This document shows, in pieces, positions 50,217-63,950 of a stretch of DNA of 64,000 nucleotides (position 1 is its first letter; every line of letters begins with the position of its first letter). Source of the stretch: Hydractinia symbiolongicarpus (taxonomy: Eukaryota > Cnidaria > Hydrozoa > Anthoathecata > Hydractiniidae); contig NC_079887.1 in NCBI RefSeq assembly GCF_029227915.1, positions 17,731,650 through 17,795,649 of the forward strand, in the 5' to 3' direction. A program made the translations under genes and the position numbers. Below the pieces are notes generated by a model, which saw only the letters and a program-made list of their open reading frames with translations, did no database searches and was not told the origin of the DNA.

Positions 50217-51959
50217 GTGTCAAAAGGCATATTACGGCCTTCAGAGGCCTGTAAGAGTAGTTGACGGTGTTATTAAGCCTAGGCGCAATGGAAAATGACT
50301 TGAGAAGTCGTAGTCCATTGACAGTGGAAGGATTAGACCATTGTTAAACAGCGCAGGCATGTGGAACCACGTGCTTTACGTGTAAGGCCTTTATTAGACA
50401 TTAAAAAGCCATATTACAGTGTTTAGAGCCCTGTGCGCGTAGTTGACTGTGTTTTAAAGACATGACGCAGTGGAAAACGATTTGGGACTTCGTAGTGCGT
50501 TGAGAGTGTAAGGATTAGACCAATGGTAACATGCGCAGGCACGTGGAACCACGTGATTTAAGTGAAAGGCCCTTACTAGCTGTCAAAAGGCCATTTTACG
50601 GTTTTTAGAGGTCTGTAAGCGTAGTTTACGGTGTTATAAAGCCATGGCGCAATGGAAAACGACTTGGGAAGACTTAGTCCATTGAGAGTGGAAGGATTAG
50701 ACCATTGTTAAACAGCGCAGGCATGTGGAACCACGTGCTTTACGTGTAAGGCCTTTATTAGACATCAAAAGGCCATATTACAGTGTTTAGAGGCCTGTAA
50801 GCGTAGTTGACTGTGTTTTAAAGACATGACGCAGTGGAAAACAACTTGGGACGTCGTAGTCCATTGACAGTGAAAGGATTAGACCAATGGTAACCTGCGA
50901 AGGCACGTGGAACCACGTGATTTACGTACAAGTCTTTTATTAAGCATCAAAAGGCCATATTACAGTCTTTACAGGCCTGTGCGCGTAGTTGACTGTGTTT
51001 TAAAGACTTGGCGCAATGGAAAAAGACTTGGGACGTCGTAGTCTAATGAGAGTTGAAGGACTAGATCAATGGTAACCTGCGCAGGCACGTGGAACCACGT
51101 GATTTACGTGTAAGGCTTTTATTAAGTGTCAAAAGGCATATTACGGCCTTCAGAGGCCTGTAAGAGTAGTTGACGGTGTTATTAAGCCTAGGCGCAATGG
51201 AAAACGACTTGGTACGTCGTAGTCTATTGATGGTGGAAGGATTAGACCAATGGTAACCAGCGCAAGCACGTGGAACCACGTGATTTAAGTGAAAGGCCCT
51301 CACTAGCTGTGAAAAGGCCATTTTACGGTCTTTAGAGGTCTGTAAGCGTAGTTGACGGTGTTATAAAGCCATGGCGCAATGGAAAACGACTTGGGAAGTC
51401 TTAGTCCATTGACAGTGGAAGGATTAGGCCAATGTTAAACAGCGCAGGCATGTGGAACCACGTGCTTTACGTGTAAGGCCTTTATTAGGCATCGAAAGGC
51501 CATATTACAGTGTTTAGAGGCCTGTAAGCATAGTTGACTGTGTTTTAAAGACATGACGCAGTGGAAAACAACTTGGGACGTCGTAGTCCATTGACAGTGA
51601 AAGGATTAGACCAATGGTAACCTGCGAAGGCATGTGGAACCACGTGATTTACGTACAAGGCTTTTATTAAGCATCAAAAGGCCATATTACAGTCTTTACA
51701 GGCATGTGCACGTAGTTGACTGTGTTTTAAAGACTTGGCGCAATGGAAAAAGACTTGGGACGTCGTAGTCTAATGAGAGTTGAAGGACTAGATCAATGGT
51801 AACCTGCGCAGGCACGTGGAACTACGTGATTTATGTGTAAGGCCTTTATTAGGCAGCAAAAGGCCATATCACAGCGTTTAGAGGCCTGTAAGCGTAGTTG
51901 ACTGTGTTTTAAAGACATGACGCAATGGAAAACAACTTGGGACGTCGTAGTCTATAGAG

Positions 51960-52340
51960 AGTGGAAAGATTAGACCAATGGTAACCTGCGCCGGCACGTG
52001 AAAACACGTGATTTACGTGTAAGGCTCTTTTTAGGCAACAAAATGCCATATTAAAGTCTTTAGAGGACTGTGCGCGTAGTTCACGGTGTTATTAAGCCTA
52101 GGCGCAATGGAACACGGTTTGGGAAGTCGTAGTCCATTGAGAGTGGAGAGCTTAGACGAATGGTAAACAGAGCAGGCACGTGGAACCACGTGCTTTACGT
52201 CTAAGGCCTTTATTAGGCATCAAAAAGCCATATTACTGTGTTTAGAGGCCTGTGCGCGTAGTTGACTGTGTTTTAAAGACATGACGCAGTGGAAAACGAT
52301 TTGGGACTTCGTAGTGCGTTGAGAGTGTAAGGATTAGACC
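51960..52340 (+). repeat. most diverged monomers of the array
   Basis: This stretch carries many variants not seen elsewhere in the window: gcgccggcacgtg, aaaacacgtg, ggcaacaaaatgcc, attaaagtc, gaacacggtttggg, gagagcttagacg, cagagcagg and cgtctaagg. It is still clearly satellite in the normal orientation. It looks like an older island less touched by recent homogenisation. Confidence 0.75.
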
Positions 52341-52412
52341 AACCTGTGTTTTAAAGACTTGGCGCAATATAAAAAGACTTGGGACGTCGTAGTCTAATGA
52401 GAGTTGAAGGAC
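52335..52412 (+). repeat. truncated monomer, 78 bp
   Basis: tagacc at 52,335 is followed by tagatc at 52,413, so 104 bp are missing. The junction reads gattagaccaacctgtgtttt. This is a separate event from the 105-bp monomer and occurs once. It lies beside the most diverged monomers of the window. Confidence 0.87.
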
Positions 52413-53690
52413 TAGATCAATGGTAACTTGCACAGGCACGTGGAACTACGTGATTTATGTGTAAGGCCTTTATTAGGGAGCAAAAGGCCATATTACAGCG
52501 TTTAGAGGCCTGTAAGCGTAGTTGACTGTGTTTTAAAGACATGACGCAATGGAAAACAACTTGGGACGTCGTAGTCTATAGAGAGTGGAAAGATTAGACC
52601 AATGGTAACCTGTGCAGGCACGTGAAACCACGTGATTTACGTGTAAGGCTCTTCTTAGGCATCAAAATGCCATATTACGGTCTTTAGAGGCCTGTGCGCG
52701 TAGTTCACTGTGTTTTAAAGACATGGCGCAATGGAAAACGATTTGGGACGTCGTAGTCTATAGTGAGTGGCAAGGTTAGACCAATGGTAACCTGCGCAGG
52801 CACGTGAATCCACGTGATTTAAGTGAAAGGCCCTTACTAGCTGTCAAAAGGCCATTTTACGGTCTTTAGAGGTCTGTAAGCGTAGTTGACGGTGTTATAA
52901 AGCCATGGCGCAATGGAAAACGACTTGGGAAGTCTTAGTCCTTTGAGAGTGGAAGGATTAGACCATTGTTAAACAGCGCAGGCACGTGAAACCACGTGAT
53001 TTACGTGTAAGGCTCTTTTTAGTCATCAAAATGCCATATTACGGCATTTAGAGGCCTGTGCGCGTAGTTTATTGTGTTTTAAAGACATGGCGCAATGGAT
53101 AACGATTTGGGAAGTCGTAGTCTATAGAGAGTGGCAAGGTTAGACCAATGGTAACCTGCGCAGGCACGTGAGTCCACGTGATTTACGTGTAAGGCCTTTA
53201 TTAGGTGTCAAAAGGTTATATTACAGTCTTTACAGGCCTGTGCGGGTAGTTGACTGTGTTTTAAAGACTTGGCGCAATGGAAAAAGACTTGGGAAGTCTT
53301 AGTCCATTGAGAGTGGAAGGATTAGACCATTGTTAAACAGCGCAGGCATGTGGAACCACGTGCTTTACGTGTAAGGCCTTTATTAGGCATCAAAAGGCCA
53401 TATTACAGTGCTTAGATGCCTGTAAGCGTAGTTGACTGTGTTTTAAAGACATGACGCAGTGGAAAACGATTTGGGACTTCGTAGTGCGTTGAGAGTGTAA
53501 GGATTACACCAATGGTAACATGCGCAGGCACGTGAAACCACGTGATTTACGTGTAAGGCTTTTATTAAGTGTCAAAAGGCATATTACTGCCTTCAGAGGC
53601 CTGTAAGAGTAGTTGACGGTGTTATTAAGCCTAGGCGCAATGGAAAACGACTTGGGAAGTCGTAGTCCATTGAGAGTGGAGGGATTAGAC

Positions 53691-56600
53691 CATTGTTAAA
53701 CAGCGCAGGCATGTGGAACCACGTGCTTTACGTGTAAGGCCTTTATTAGGCATCAAAAGGCCATATTACAGTGTTTAGAGGCCTGTAAGCGTAGTTGACT
53801 GTGTTTTAAAGACATGACGCAGTTGAAAACAACTTGGGACGTCGTAGTCAATTGACAGTGAAAGGATTAGACCAATGGTAACCTGTGCAGGCACGTGGAA
53901 CCACGTGATTTACGTACAAGGCTTTTATTAAGGATCAAAAGGCCATATTACAGTCTTTACAGGCCTGTGCGCGTAGTTGACTGTGTTTTAAAGACTTGGC
54001 GCAATGGAAAAAGACTTGGGACGTCGTAGTCTAATGAGAGTTGAAGGACTAGACCAATGGTAACCTGCGCAGGCACTAGGAACTACGTGATTTATGTGTA
54101 AGGCCTTTATTTGGCATCAAAAAGCCATATTACAGTGTTTAGAGGCCTGTGCGCGTAGTTGACTGTGTTTTAAAGACATGACGCAGTGGAAAACGATTTG
54201 GGACTTCGTAGTGCATTGAGAGTGTAAGGATTAGACCAATGGTAACAAGCGCAGGCACGTGAAACCACGTGATTTAAGTGAAAGGCCCTTACTAGCTGTC
54301 AAAAGGCCATTTTACGGTCTTTAGAGGTCTGTAAGCGTAGTTGACGGTGTTATAATGCCATGGCGCAATGGAAAACGACTTGGGACGTCGTAGTCCATTG
54401 ACAGTGAAAGGATTAGACCAATGGTAACCTGCGAAGGCACGTGGAATTACGTGATTTATGTGTAAGGCCTTTATTAGGCAGCAAATGGCCATATTACAAC
54501 GTTTAGAGGCCTGTAAGCGCAGTTGAAGGTGTTTTAAAGACATGACGCAATGGAAAACAATTTGGGACGTCGTAGTCTATAGAGAGTGGAAAGATTAGAC
54601 CAATGGTAACCTGCACAGGCACGTGAAACCACGTGATTTACGTGTAAGGCTCTTTTTAGGCATCAAAATGCTATTTTACGGTCTTTAGAGGTCTGTAAGC
54701 GTAGTTGACGGTGTTATAAAGCCATGGCGCAATGGAAAACGACTTGGGAAGTCGTAGTCCATTGAGAGTGGAGGGATTAGACGAATGGTAAACAGCGCAG
54801 GCACGTGGAACCACGTGCTTTAAGTGAAAGGCCCCTACTAGCTGTCAAAAGGCCATTTTACGGTCTTTAGAGGTCTGTTAGCGTAGTTGACGGTGTTATA
54901 AAGCCATGGCGCAATGGAAAACAACTTGGGAAGTCGTAGTCCATTGAGAGTGGAAGGATTAGACCATTGTTAAACAGCGCAGGCATGTGGAACCACGTGC
55001 TTTACGTGTAAGGCCTTTATTAGGCATCAAAAGGCTATATTTTAGTGTTTAGAGGCCTGTAAGCGTAGTTGACTGTGTTTTAAAGACATGACGCAGTTGA
55101 AAACAACTTGGGACGTCGTAGTCAATTGACAGTGAAAGGATTAGACCAATGGTAACCTGTGCAGGCACGTGGAACCACGTGATTTACGTACAAGGCTTTT
55201 ATTAAGCATCAAAAGGCCATATTACAGTCTTTACAGGCCTGTGCGCGTAGTTGACTGTGTTTTAAAGACTTGGCGCAATGGAAAAAGACTTGGGACGTCG
55301 TAGTCTAATGAGAGTTGAAGGACTAGACCAATGGTAACCTGCGCAGGCACTAGGAACTACGTGATTTATGTGTAAGGCCTTTATTTGGCATCAAAAAGCC
55401 ATATTACAGTGTTTAGAGGCCTGTGCGCGTAGTTGACTGTGTTTTAAAGACATGACGCAGTGGAAAACGATTTGGGACTTCGTAGTGCATTGAGAGTGTA
55501 AGGATTAGACCAATGGTAACAAGCGCAGGCACGTGAAACCACGTGATTTAAGTGAAAGGCCCTTACTAGCTGTCAAAAGGCCATTTTACGGTCTTTAGAG
55601 GTCTGTAAGCGTAGTTGACGGTGTTATAATGCCATGGCGCAATGGAAAACGACTTGGGACGTCGTAGTCCATTGACAGTGAAAGGATTAGACCAATGGTA
55701 ACCTGCGAAGGCACGTGGAATTACGTGATTTATGTGTAAGGCCTTTATTAGGCAGCAAAAGGCCATATTACAACGTTTAGAGGCCTGTAAGCGCAGTTGA
55801 AGGTGTTTTAAAGACATGACGCAATGGAAAACAATTTGGGACGTCGTAGTCTATAGAGAGTGGAAAGATTAGACCAATGGTAACCTGCACAGGCACGTGA
55901 AACCACGTGATTTACGTGTAAGGCTCTTTTTAGGCATCAAAATGCTATTTTACGGTCTTTAGAGGTCTGTAAGCGTAGTTGACGGTGTTATAAAGCCATG
56001 GCGCAATGGAAAACGACTTGGGAAGTCTTAGTCTATTGAGAGTGGAAGGATTAGACCATTGTTAAACAGCGCAGGCATGTGGAACCACGTGCTTTACGTG
56101 TAAGGCCTTTATTAGGCATCAAAAGGCCATATTACAGTGTTTAGAGGCCTGTAAGCGTAGTTGACTGTGTTTTAAAGACATGACGCAGTTGAAAACAACT
56201 TGGGACGTCGTAGTCAATTGACAGTGAAAGGATTAGACCAATGGTAACCTGCGCAGGCACGTGGAACCACGTGATTTACGTACAAGGCTTTTATTAGGCA
56301 TCAAAAGGCCATATTACAGTCTTTACAGGCCTGTGCGCGTAGTTGACTGTGTTTTAAAGACTTGGCGCAATGGAAAAAGACTTGGGACGTCGTAGTCTAA
56401 TGAGAGTTGAAGGACTAGACCAATGGTAACCTGCGCAGGCACTAGGAACTACGTGATTTACGTACAAGGCTTTTATTAAGCATCAAAAGGCCATATTACA
56501 GTCTTTACAGGCCTGTGCGCGTAGTTGACTGTGTTTTAAAGACTTGGCGCAATGGAAAAATACTGGGGACGTCGTAGTCTAATGAGAGTTGAAGGACTAG

Positions 56601-59600
56601 ACCAATGGTAACCTGCGCAGGCACTAGGAACTACGTGATTTATGTGTAAGGCCTTTATTAGGCATCAAAAAGCCATATTACAGTGTTTAGAGGCCTGTGC
56701 GCGTAGTTGACTGTGTTTTAAAGACATGACGCAATGGAAAACGACTTGGTACGTCGTAGTCTAATGAGAGTTGAAGGACTAGACCAATGGTAACCTGCGC
56801 AGGCACGTGGAACTACGTGATTTATGTGTAAGGCCTTTATTAGGCAGCAAAAGGCTATTTTACAGCGTTTAGAGGCCTGTAAGCGTAGTTGACTGTGTTT
56901 TAAAGACATGACGCAATGGAAAACGATTTGGGACGTCGTAGTCTATAGAGAGTGGCAAGGTTAGACCAATGGTAACCTGTGCAGGCACGTGGAACCACGT
57001 GATTTACGTACAAGGCTTTTATTAAGCATCAAAAGGCCATATTACAGTCTTTACAGGCCTGTGCGGGTAGTTGACTGTGTTTTAAAGACTTGGCGCAATG
57101 GAAAAAGACTTGGGACGTCGTAGTCTAATGAGAGTTGAAGGACTAGACCAATGGTAACCTGTGCAGGCACTAGGAACTACGTGATTTATGTGTAAGGCCT
57201 TTATTAGGCATCAAAAAGCCATATTACAGTGTTTAGAGGCCTGTGCGCGTAGTTGACTGTGTTTTAAAGACATGACGCAGTGGAAAACGATTTGGGACTT
57301 CGTAGTGCATTGAGAGTGTAAGGATTAGACCAATGGTAACATGCGCAGGCACGTGAAACCACGTGATTTACGTGTAAGGCTTTATTAAGTGTCAAAAGGC
57401 ATATTACGGCCTTCAGAGGCCTGTAAGAGTAGTTGACGGTGTTATTAAGCCTAGGCGCAATGGAAAACGACTTGGTACGTCGTAGTCTATTGATGGTGGA
57501 AGGATTAGACCAATGGTAACCAGCGCAAGCACGTGGAACCACGTGATTTAAGTGAAGAGCCCTTACTAGCTGTCAAAAGGCCATTTTACGGTCTTTAGAG
57601 GTCTGTAAGCGTAGTTGACGGTGTTATAAAGCCATGGCGCAATGGAAAACGACTTGGGAAGTCTTAGTCCATTGAGAGTGTAAGGATTAGACAATTGTTA
57701 AACAGTGCAGGCATGTGGAACCACGTGCTTTACGTGTAAGGCCTTTATTAGGCATCAAAAGGCCATATTACAGTCTTTACAGGCCTGTGCGCGTAGTTGA
57801 CTGTGTTTTAAAGACTTGGCGCAATGGAAAAAGACTTGGGACGTCGTAGTCTAATGAGAGTTGAAGGACTAGACCAATGGTAACCTGCGCAAGCACGTGG
57901 AACCACTTGATTTAAGTGAAGAGCCCTTACTAGCTGTCAAAAGGCCATTTTACGGTCTTTAGAGGCCTGTAAGCGTAGTTGACGGTGTTATAAAGCCATG
58001 GCGCAATGGAAAACGACTTGGGAAGTCTTAGTCCATTGAGAGTGGAAGGATTAGACAATTGTTAAACAGCGCAGGCACGTGGAACCACGTGATTTACGTA
58101 CAAGGCTTTTATTAAGCATCAAAAGGCCATATTACAGTCTTTACAGGCCTGTGCGGGTAGTTGACTGTGTTTTAAAGACTTGGCGCAATGGAAAAAGACT
58201 TGGGACGTCGTAGTCTAATGAGAGTTGAAGGACTAGACCAATGGTAACCTGCGCAGGCACTAGGAACTACGTGATTTATGTGTAAGGCCTTTATTAGGCA
58301 TCAAAAAGCCATATTACAGTGTTTAGAGGCCTGTGCGCGTAGTTGACTGTGTTTTAAAGACATGACGCAGTGGAAAACGATTTGGGACTTCGTAGTGCAT
58401 TGAGAGTGTAAGGATTAGACCAATGGTAACATGCGCAGGCACGTGAAACCACGTGATTTACGTGTAAGGCTTTATTAAGTGTCAAAAGGTATATTACGGC
58501 CTTCAGAGGCCTGTAAGAATAGTTGACGGTGTTATTAAGCCTAGGCACAATGGAAAACGACTTGGTACGTCGTAGTCTATTGATGGTGGAAGGATTAGAC
58601 CAATGGTAACCAGCGCAAGCACGTGGAACCACGTGATTTAAGTGAAGAGCCCTTACTAGCTGTCAAAAGGCCATTTTACGGTCTTTAGAGGTCTGTAAGC
58701 GTAGTTGACGGTGTTATAAAGCCACGGCACAATGGAAAACGACTTGGGAAGTCTTAGTCCATTGAGAGTGGAAGGATTAGACAATTGTTAAACAGCGCAG
58801 GCACGTGGAACCACGTGATTTACGTACAAGGCTTTTATTAAGCATCAAAAGGCCATATTACAGTCTTTACAGGCCTGTGCGGGTAGTTGACTGTGTTTTA
58901 ATGACTTGGCGCAATGGAAAAAGACTTAGGACGTCGTAGTCTAATGAGAGTTGAAGGACTAGACCATTGTTAAACAGCGCAGGCATGTGGAACCACGTGT
59001 TTTACGTGTAAGGGGCCTTTATTAGGCATCAAAAGGCCACATTACAGTGTTTAGAGCCCTGTAAGCGTAGTTGACTGTGTTTTAAAGACATGACGCAGTG
59101 GAAAACAACGTGGGACGTCGTAGTCCATTGACAGTGAAAGGATTAGACCAATGGTAACCTGCGCAGGACCGTGAAACCACGTGATTTACGTGTAGGGCTC
59201 TTTTTAGGCATCAAAATGCCATATTACGGCGTTTAGAGGCCTGTGCGCGTAGTTTATTGTGTTTTAAAGACATGGCGCAATAGATAACGATTTGGGACGT
59301 CGTAGTCATAGAGAGTGGCAAGGTTAGACCAATGGTAACCTGCGCAGGCACGTGAAACCACGTGATTTACGTGTAAGGCCTTTATTAGGTGTCAAAAGGC
59401 CATATTACAGTCTTTAGAGGCCTGTGCGCGTAGTTCACTGTGTTTTAAAGACATGGCGCAATGGAAAACGATTTGGGACGTCGTAGTCTATAGAGAGTGG
59501 CAAGGTTAGACCAATGGTAACCTGCGCAGGCACGTGAAACCACGTGATTTACGTGTAAGGCTTTTATTAGGTGTCAAAAGGCATATTACGGCCTTCAGAG

Positions 59601-62600
59601 GCCTGTAAGAGTAGTTGACGGTGTTATTAAGCCTAGGCGCAATGGAAAACGACTTGGGAAGTCGTAGTCCATTGAGAGTGGAGGGATTAGACCAATGGCA
59701 ACCAGCGCAAGCACGTGGAACAACGTGATTTACGTGTAAGGATTTTATTAGACATCAAAAAGCCATATTACAGTGTTTAGAGGCCTGTGCGCGTAGTTGA
59801 CTGTGTTTTAAAGACATGACGCAGTGGAAAACGATTTGGGACTTCGTAGTGCGTTGAGAGTGTAAGGATTAGACCGATGGTAACATGCGCAGGCACGTGA
59901 AACCACGTGATTTACGTGTAAGGTTTTTATTAAGTGTCAAAAGGCATATTACTGCCTTCAGAGGCCTCTAAGAGTAGTTGACGGTGTTATTAAGCCTAGG
60001 CGCAATGGAAAACGACTTGGTACGTCGTAGTCTGTTGATGGTGGAAGGATTAGACCAATGGTAACCTGCGAAGGCACGTGGAATTACGTGATTTATGTGT
60101 AAGGCCTTTATTAGGCAGCAAAAAGCCATATTACAGCGTTTAGAGGCCTGTAAGCGTAGTTGACTGTGTTTTAAAGACATGACGCAATGGAAAACAATTT
60201 GGGACGTCGTAGTCTATAGAGAGTGGCAAGGTTAGACCAATGGTAACCTGCGCAGGCACGTGAAACCACGTGATTTACGTGTAAGGCCTTTATTTGGTGT
60301 CAAAAGGCCATATTACAGTCTTTAGAGGCCTGTGCGCGTAGTTCACTGTGTTTTAAAGACATGGCGCAATGGAAAACGACTTGGTACGTCGTAGTCTATT
60401 GATGGTGGAAGGATAAGACCAATGGTAACCAGCGCAAGCACGTGGAACCACGTGATTAAGTTAAAGGCCCTTACTAGCTGTCAAAAGGCCATTTTACGGT
60501 CTTTAGAGGTCTGTAAGCGTAGTTGACGGTGTTATAAAGCCATGGCGCAATGGAAAACGACTTGGGAAGTCTTAGTCAATTGAGAGTGGAAAGATTAGAC
60601 CAATGGTAACCTGCGCAGGCACGTGAAACCACGTGATTTATGTGTAAGGCTCTTTTTAGTCATCAAAATGCCATATTACGGCGTTTAGAGGCCTGTGCGC
60701 GTAGTTCACTGTGTTTTAAAGACATGGCGCAATGGAAAACGATTTGGGACGTCGTAGTCTATAGAGAGTGGCAAGGTTAGACCAATGGTAACCTGCGCAG
60801 GCACGTGAAACCACGTGATTTACGTGTAAGGCCTTTATTAGGTGTCAAAAGGCCATATTACAGTCTTTACAGGCCTGTACGGGTAGTTGACTGTGTTTTA
60901 AAGACTTGGCGCAATGGAAAAAGACTTGGGACGTCGTAGTCTAATGAGAGTTGAAGGACTAGACCAATGGTAACCTACGCAGGCACGTGGAATTACGTGA
61001 TTTATGTGTAAGGCCTTTATTAGGCAGCAAAAGGCCATATTACAGCGTTTAGAGGCCTGTGCGGGTAGTTGACTGTGTTTTAAAGACTTGGCGCAATGGA
61101 AAAAGACTTGGGACGTCGTAGTCCATTGACAGTGAAAGAATTAGACGAATGGTAACCTGCGCAGGACCGTGAAACCACGTGATTTACGTGTAAGGCTCTT
61201 TTTAGGCATCAAAATGCCATATTACGGCGTTTAGAGGCCTGTGCGCGTAGTTTATTGTGTTTTAAAGACATGGCGCAATAGATAACGATTTGGGACGTCG
61301 TAGTCATAGAGAGTGGCAAGGTTAGACCAATGGTAACCTGCGCAGGCACGTGAAACCACGTGATTTACGTGTAAGGCCTTTATTAGGTGTCAAAAGGCCA
61401 TATTACAGTCTTTAGAGGCCTGTGCGCGTAGTTCACTGTGTTTTAAAGACATGGCGCAATGGAAAACGATTTGGGACGTCGTAGTCTATAGAGAGTGGCA
61501 AGGTTAGACCAATGGTAACCTGCGCAGGCACGTGAAACCACGTGATTTACGTGTAAGGCTTTTATTAGGTGTCAAAAGGCATATTACGGCCTTCAGAGGC
61601 CTGTAAGAGTAGTTGACGGTGTTATTAAGCCTAGGCGCAATGGAAAACGACTTGGGAAGTCGTAGTCCATTGAGAGTGGAGGGATTAGACCAATGGCAAC
61701 CAGCGCAAGCACGTGGAACAACGTGATTTACGTGTAAGGATTTTATTACACATCAAAAAGCCATATTACAGTGTTTAGAGGCCTGTGCGCGTAGTTGACT
61801 GTGTTTTAAAGACATGACGCAGTGGAAAACGATTTGGGACTTCGTAGTGCGTTGAGAGTGTAAGGATTAGACCGATGGTAACATGCGCAGGCACGTGAAA
61901 CCACGTGATTTACGTGTAAGGTTTTTATTAAGTGTCAAAAGGCATATTACTGCCTTCAGAGGCCTCTAAGAGTAGTTGACGGTGTTATTAAGCCTAGGCG
62001 CAATGGAAAACGACTTGGTACGTCGTAGTCTGTTGATGGTGGAAGGATTAGACCAATGGTAACCTGCGAAGGCACGTGGAATTACGTGATTTATGTGTAA
62101 GGCCTTTATTAGGCAGCAAAAAGCCATATTACAGCGTTTAGAGGCCTGTAAGCGTAGTTGACTGTGTTTTAAAGACATGACGCAATGGAAAACAATTTGG
62201 GACGTCGTAGTCTATAGAGAGTGGCAAGGTTAGACCAATGGTAACCTGCGCAGGCACGTGAAACCACGTGATTTACGTGTAAGGCCTTTATTTGGTGTCA
62301 AAAGGCCATATTACAGTCTTTAGAGGCCTGTGCGCGTAGTTCACTGTGTTTTAAAGACATGGCGCAATGGAAAACGACTTGGTACGTCGTAGTCTATTGA
62401 TGGTGGAAGGATAAGACCAATGGTAACCAGCGCAAGCACGTGGAACCACGTGATTAAGTTAAAGGCCCTTACTAGCTGTCAAAAGGCCATTTTACGGTCT
62501 TTAGAGGTCTGTAAGCGTAGTTGACGGTGTTATAAAGCCATGGCGCAATGGAAAACGACTTGGGAAGTCTTAGTCAATTGAGAGTGGAAAGATTAGACCA

Positions 62601-63408
62601 ATGGTAACCTGCGGAGGCACGTGAAACCACGTGATTTATGTGTAAGGCTCTTTTTAGTCATCAAAATGCCATATTACGGCGTTTAGAGGCCTGTGCGCGT
62701 AGTTCACTGTGTTTTAAAGACATGGCGCAATGGAAAACGATTTGGGACGTCGTAGTCTATAGAGAGTGGCAAGGTTAGACCAATGGTAACCTGCGCAGGC
62801 ACGTGAAACCACGTGATTTACGTGTAAGGCCTTTATTAGGTGTCAAAAGGCCATATTACAGTCTTTACAGGCCTGTACGGGTAGTTGACTGTGTTTTAAA
62901 GACTTGGCGCAATGGAAAAAGACTTGGGACGTCGTAGTCTAATGAGAGTTGAAGGACTAGACCAATGGTAACCTACGCAGGCACGTGGAATTACGTGATT
63001 TATGTGTAAGGCCTTTATTAGGCAGCAAAAGGCCATATTACAGCGTTTAGAGGCCTGTGCGGGTAGTTGACTGTGTTTTAAAGACTTGGCGCAATGGAAA
63101 AAGACTTGGGACGTCGTAGTCCATTGACAGTGAAAGAATTAGACGAATGGTAACCTGCGCAGGACCGTGAAACCACGTGATTTACGTGTAAGGCTCTTTT
63201 TAGGCATCAAAATGCCATATTACGGCGTTTAGAGGCCTGTGCGCGTAGTTTATTGTGTTTTAAAGACATGGCGCAATAGATAACGATTTGGGACGTCGTA
63301 GTCATAGAGAGTGGCAAGGTTAGACCAATGGTAACCTGCGCAGGCACGTGAAACCACGTGATTTACGTGTAAGGCCTTTATTAGGTGTCAAAAGGCCATA
63401 TTACAGTC
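53691..63408 (+). repeat. 9.7-kb segmental duplication, copy 2
   Basis: Counterpart of 31,230-40,947, including its 7-mer end and its 11-mer series. At 63,408 it departs from copy 1 (tctttacagg against tctttagagg) into a 545-bp tandem repeat. The left junction lies in a stretch common to many monomers, so it is known only to within a few tens of bases. Confidence 0.88.
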
Positions 63409-63950
63409 TTTACAGGCCTGTACGGGTAGTTGACTGTGTTTTAAAGACTTGGCGCAATGGAAAAAGACTTGGGACGTCGTAGTCTAATGAGAGTTGAAGG
63501 ACTAGACCAATGGTAACCTACGCAGGCACGTGGAATTACGTGATTTATGTGTAAGGCCTTTATTAGGCAGCAAAAGGCCATATTACAGCGTTTAGAGGCC
63601 TGTGCGGGTAGTTGACTGTGTTTTAAAGACTTGGCGCAATGGAAAAAGACTTGGGACGTCGTAGTCCATTGACAGTGAAAGAATTAGACGAATGGTAACC
63701 TGCGCAGGACCGTGAAACCACGTGATTTACGTGTAAGGCTCTTTTTAGGCATCAAAATGCCATATTACGGCGTTTAGAGGCCTGTGCGCGTAGTTTATTG
63801 TGTTTTAAAGACATGGCGCAATAGATAACGATTTGGGACGTCGTAGTCATAGAGAGTGGCAAGGTTAGACCAATGGTAACCTGCGCAGGCACGTGAAACC
63901 ACGTGATTTACGTGTAAGGCCTTTATTAGGTGTCAAAAGGCCATATTACA
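62861..63950 (+). repeat. tandem duplication of a 545-bp 3-mer at the right end
   Basis: gtctttacaggcctgtacgg occurs at 62,861 and 63,406, and caggaccgtg at 63,160 and 63,705, all 545 bp apart. The second unit ends near 63,950, where tctttagagg returns. Copy 1 of the large duplication lacks this extra unit, so it arose after that duplication. Confidence 0.83.

Noticed and set aside
52242-52439. A 65-codon open frame with a peptide unlike the others
   Set aside because: It exists only because the 104-bp deletion at 52,340 joins two frames of the satellite; no independent evidence of coding.
1221-62178. Many minus-strand open frames of 60-103 codons with near-identical peptides
   Set aside because: They are translations of the satellite itself. 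They recur with the repeat units, differ by repeat variants, and have no start context, splice signals or recognisable domain. Since 182 is not a multiple of 3, the frame changes from one monomer to the next, so no stable peptide repeat is encoded.
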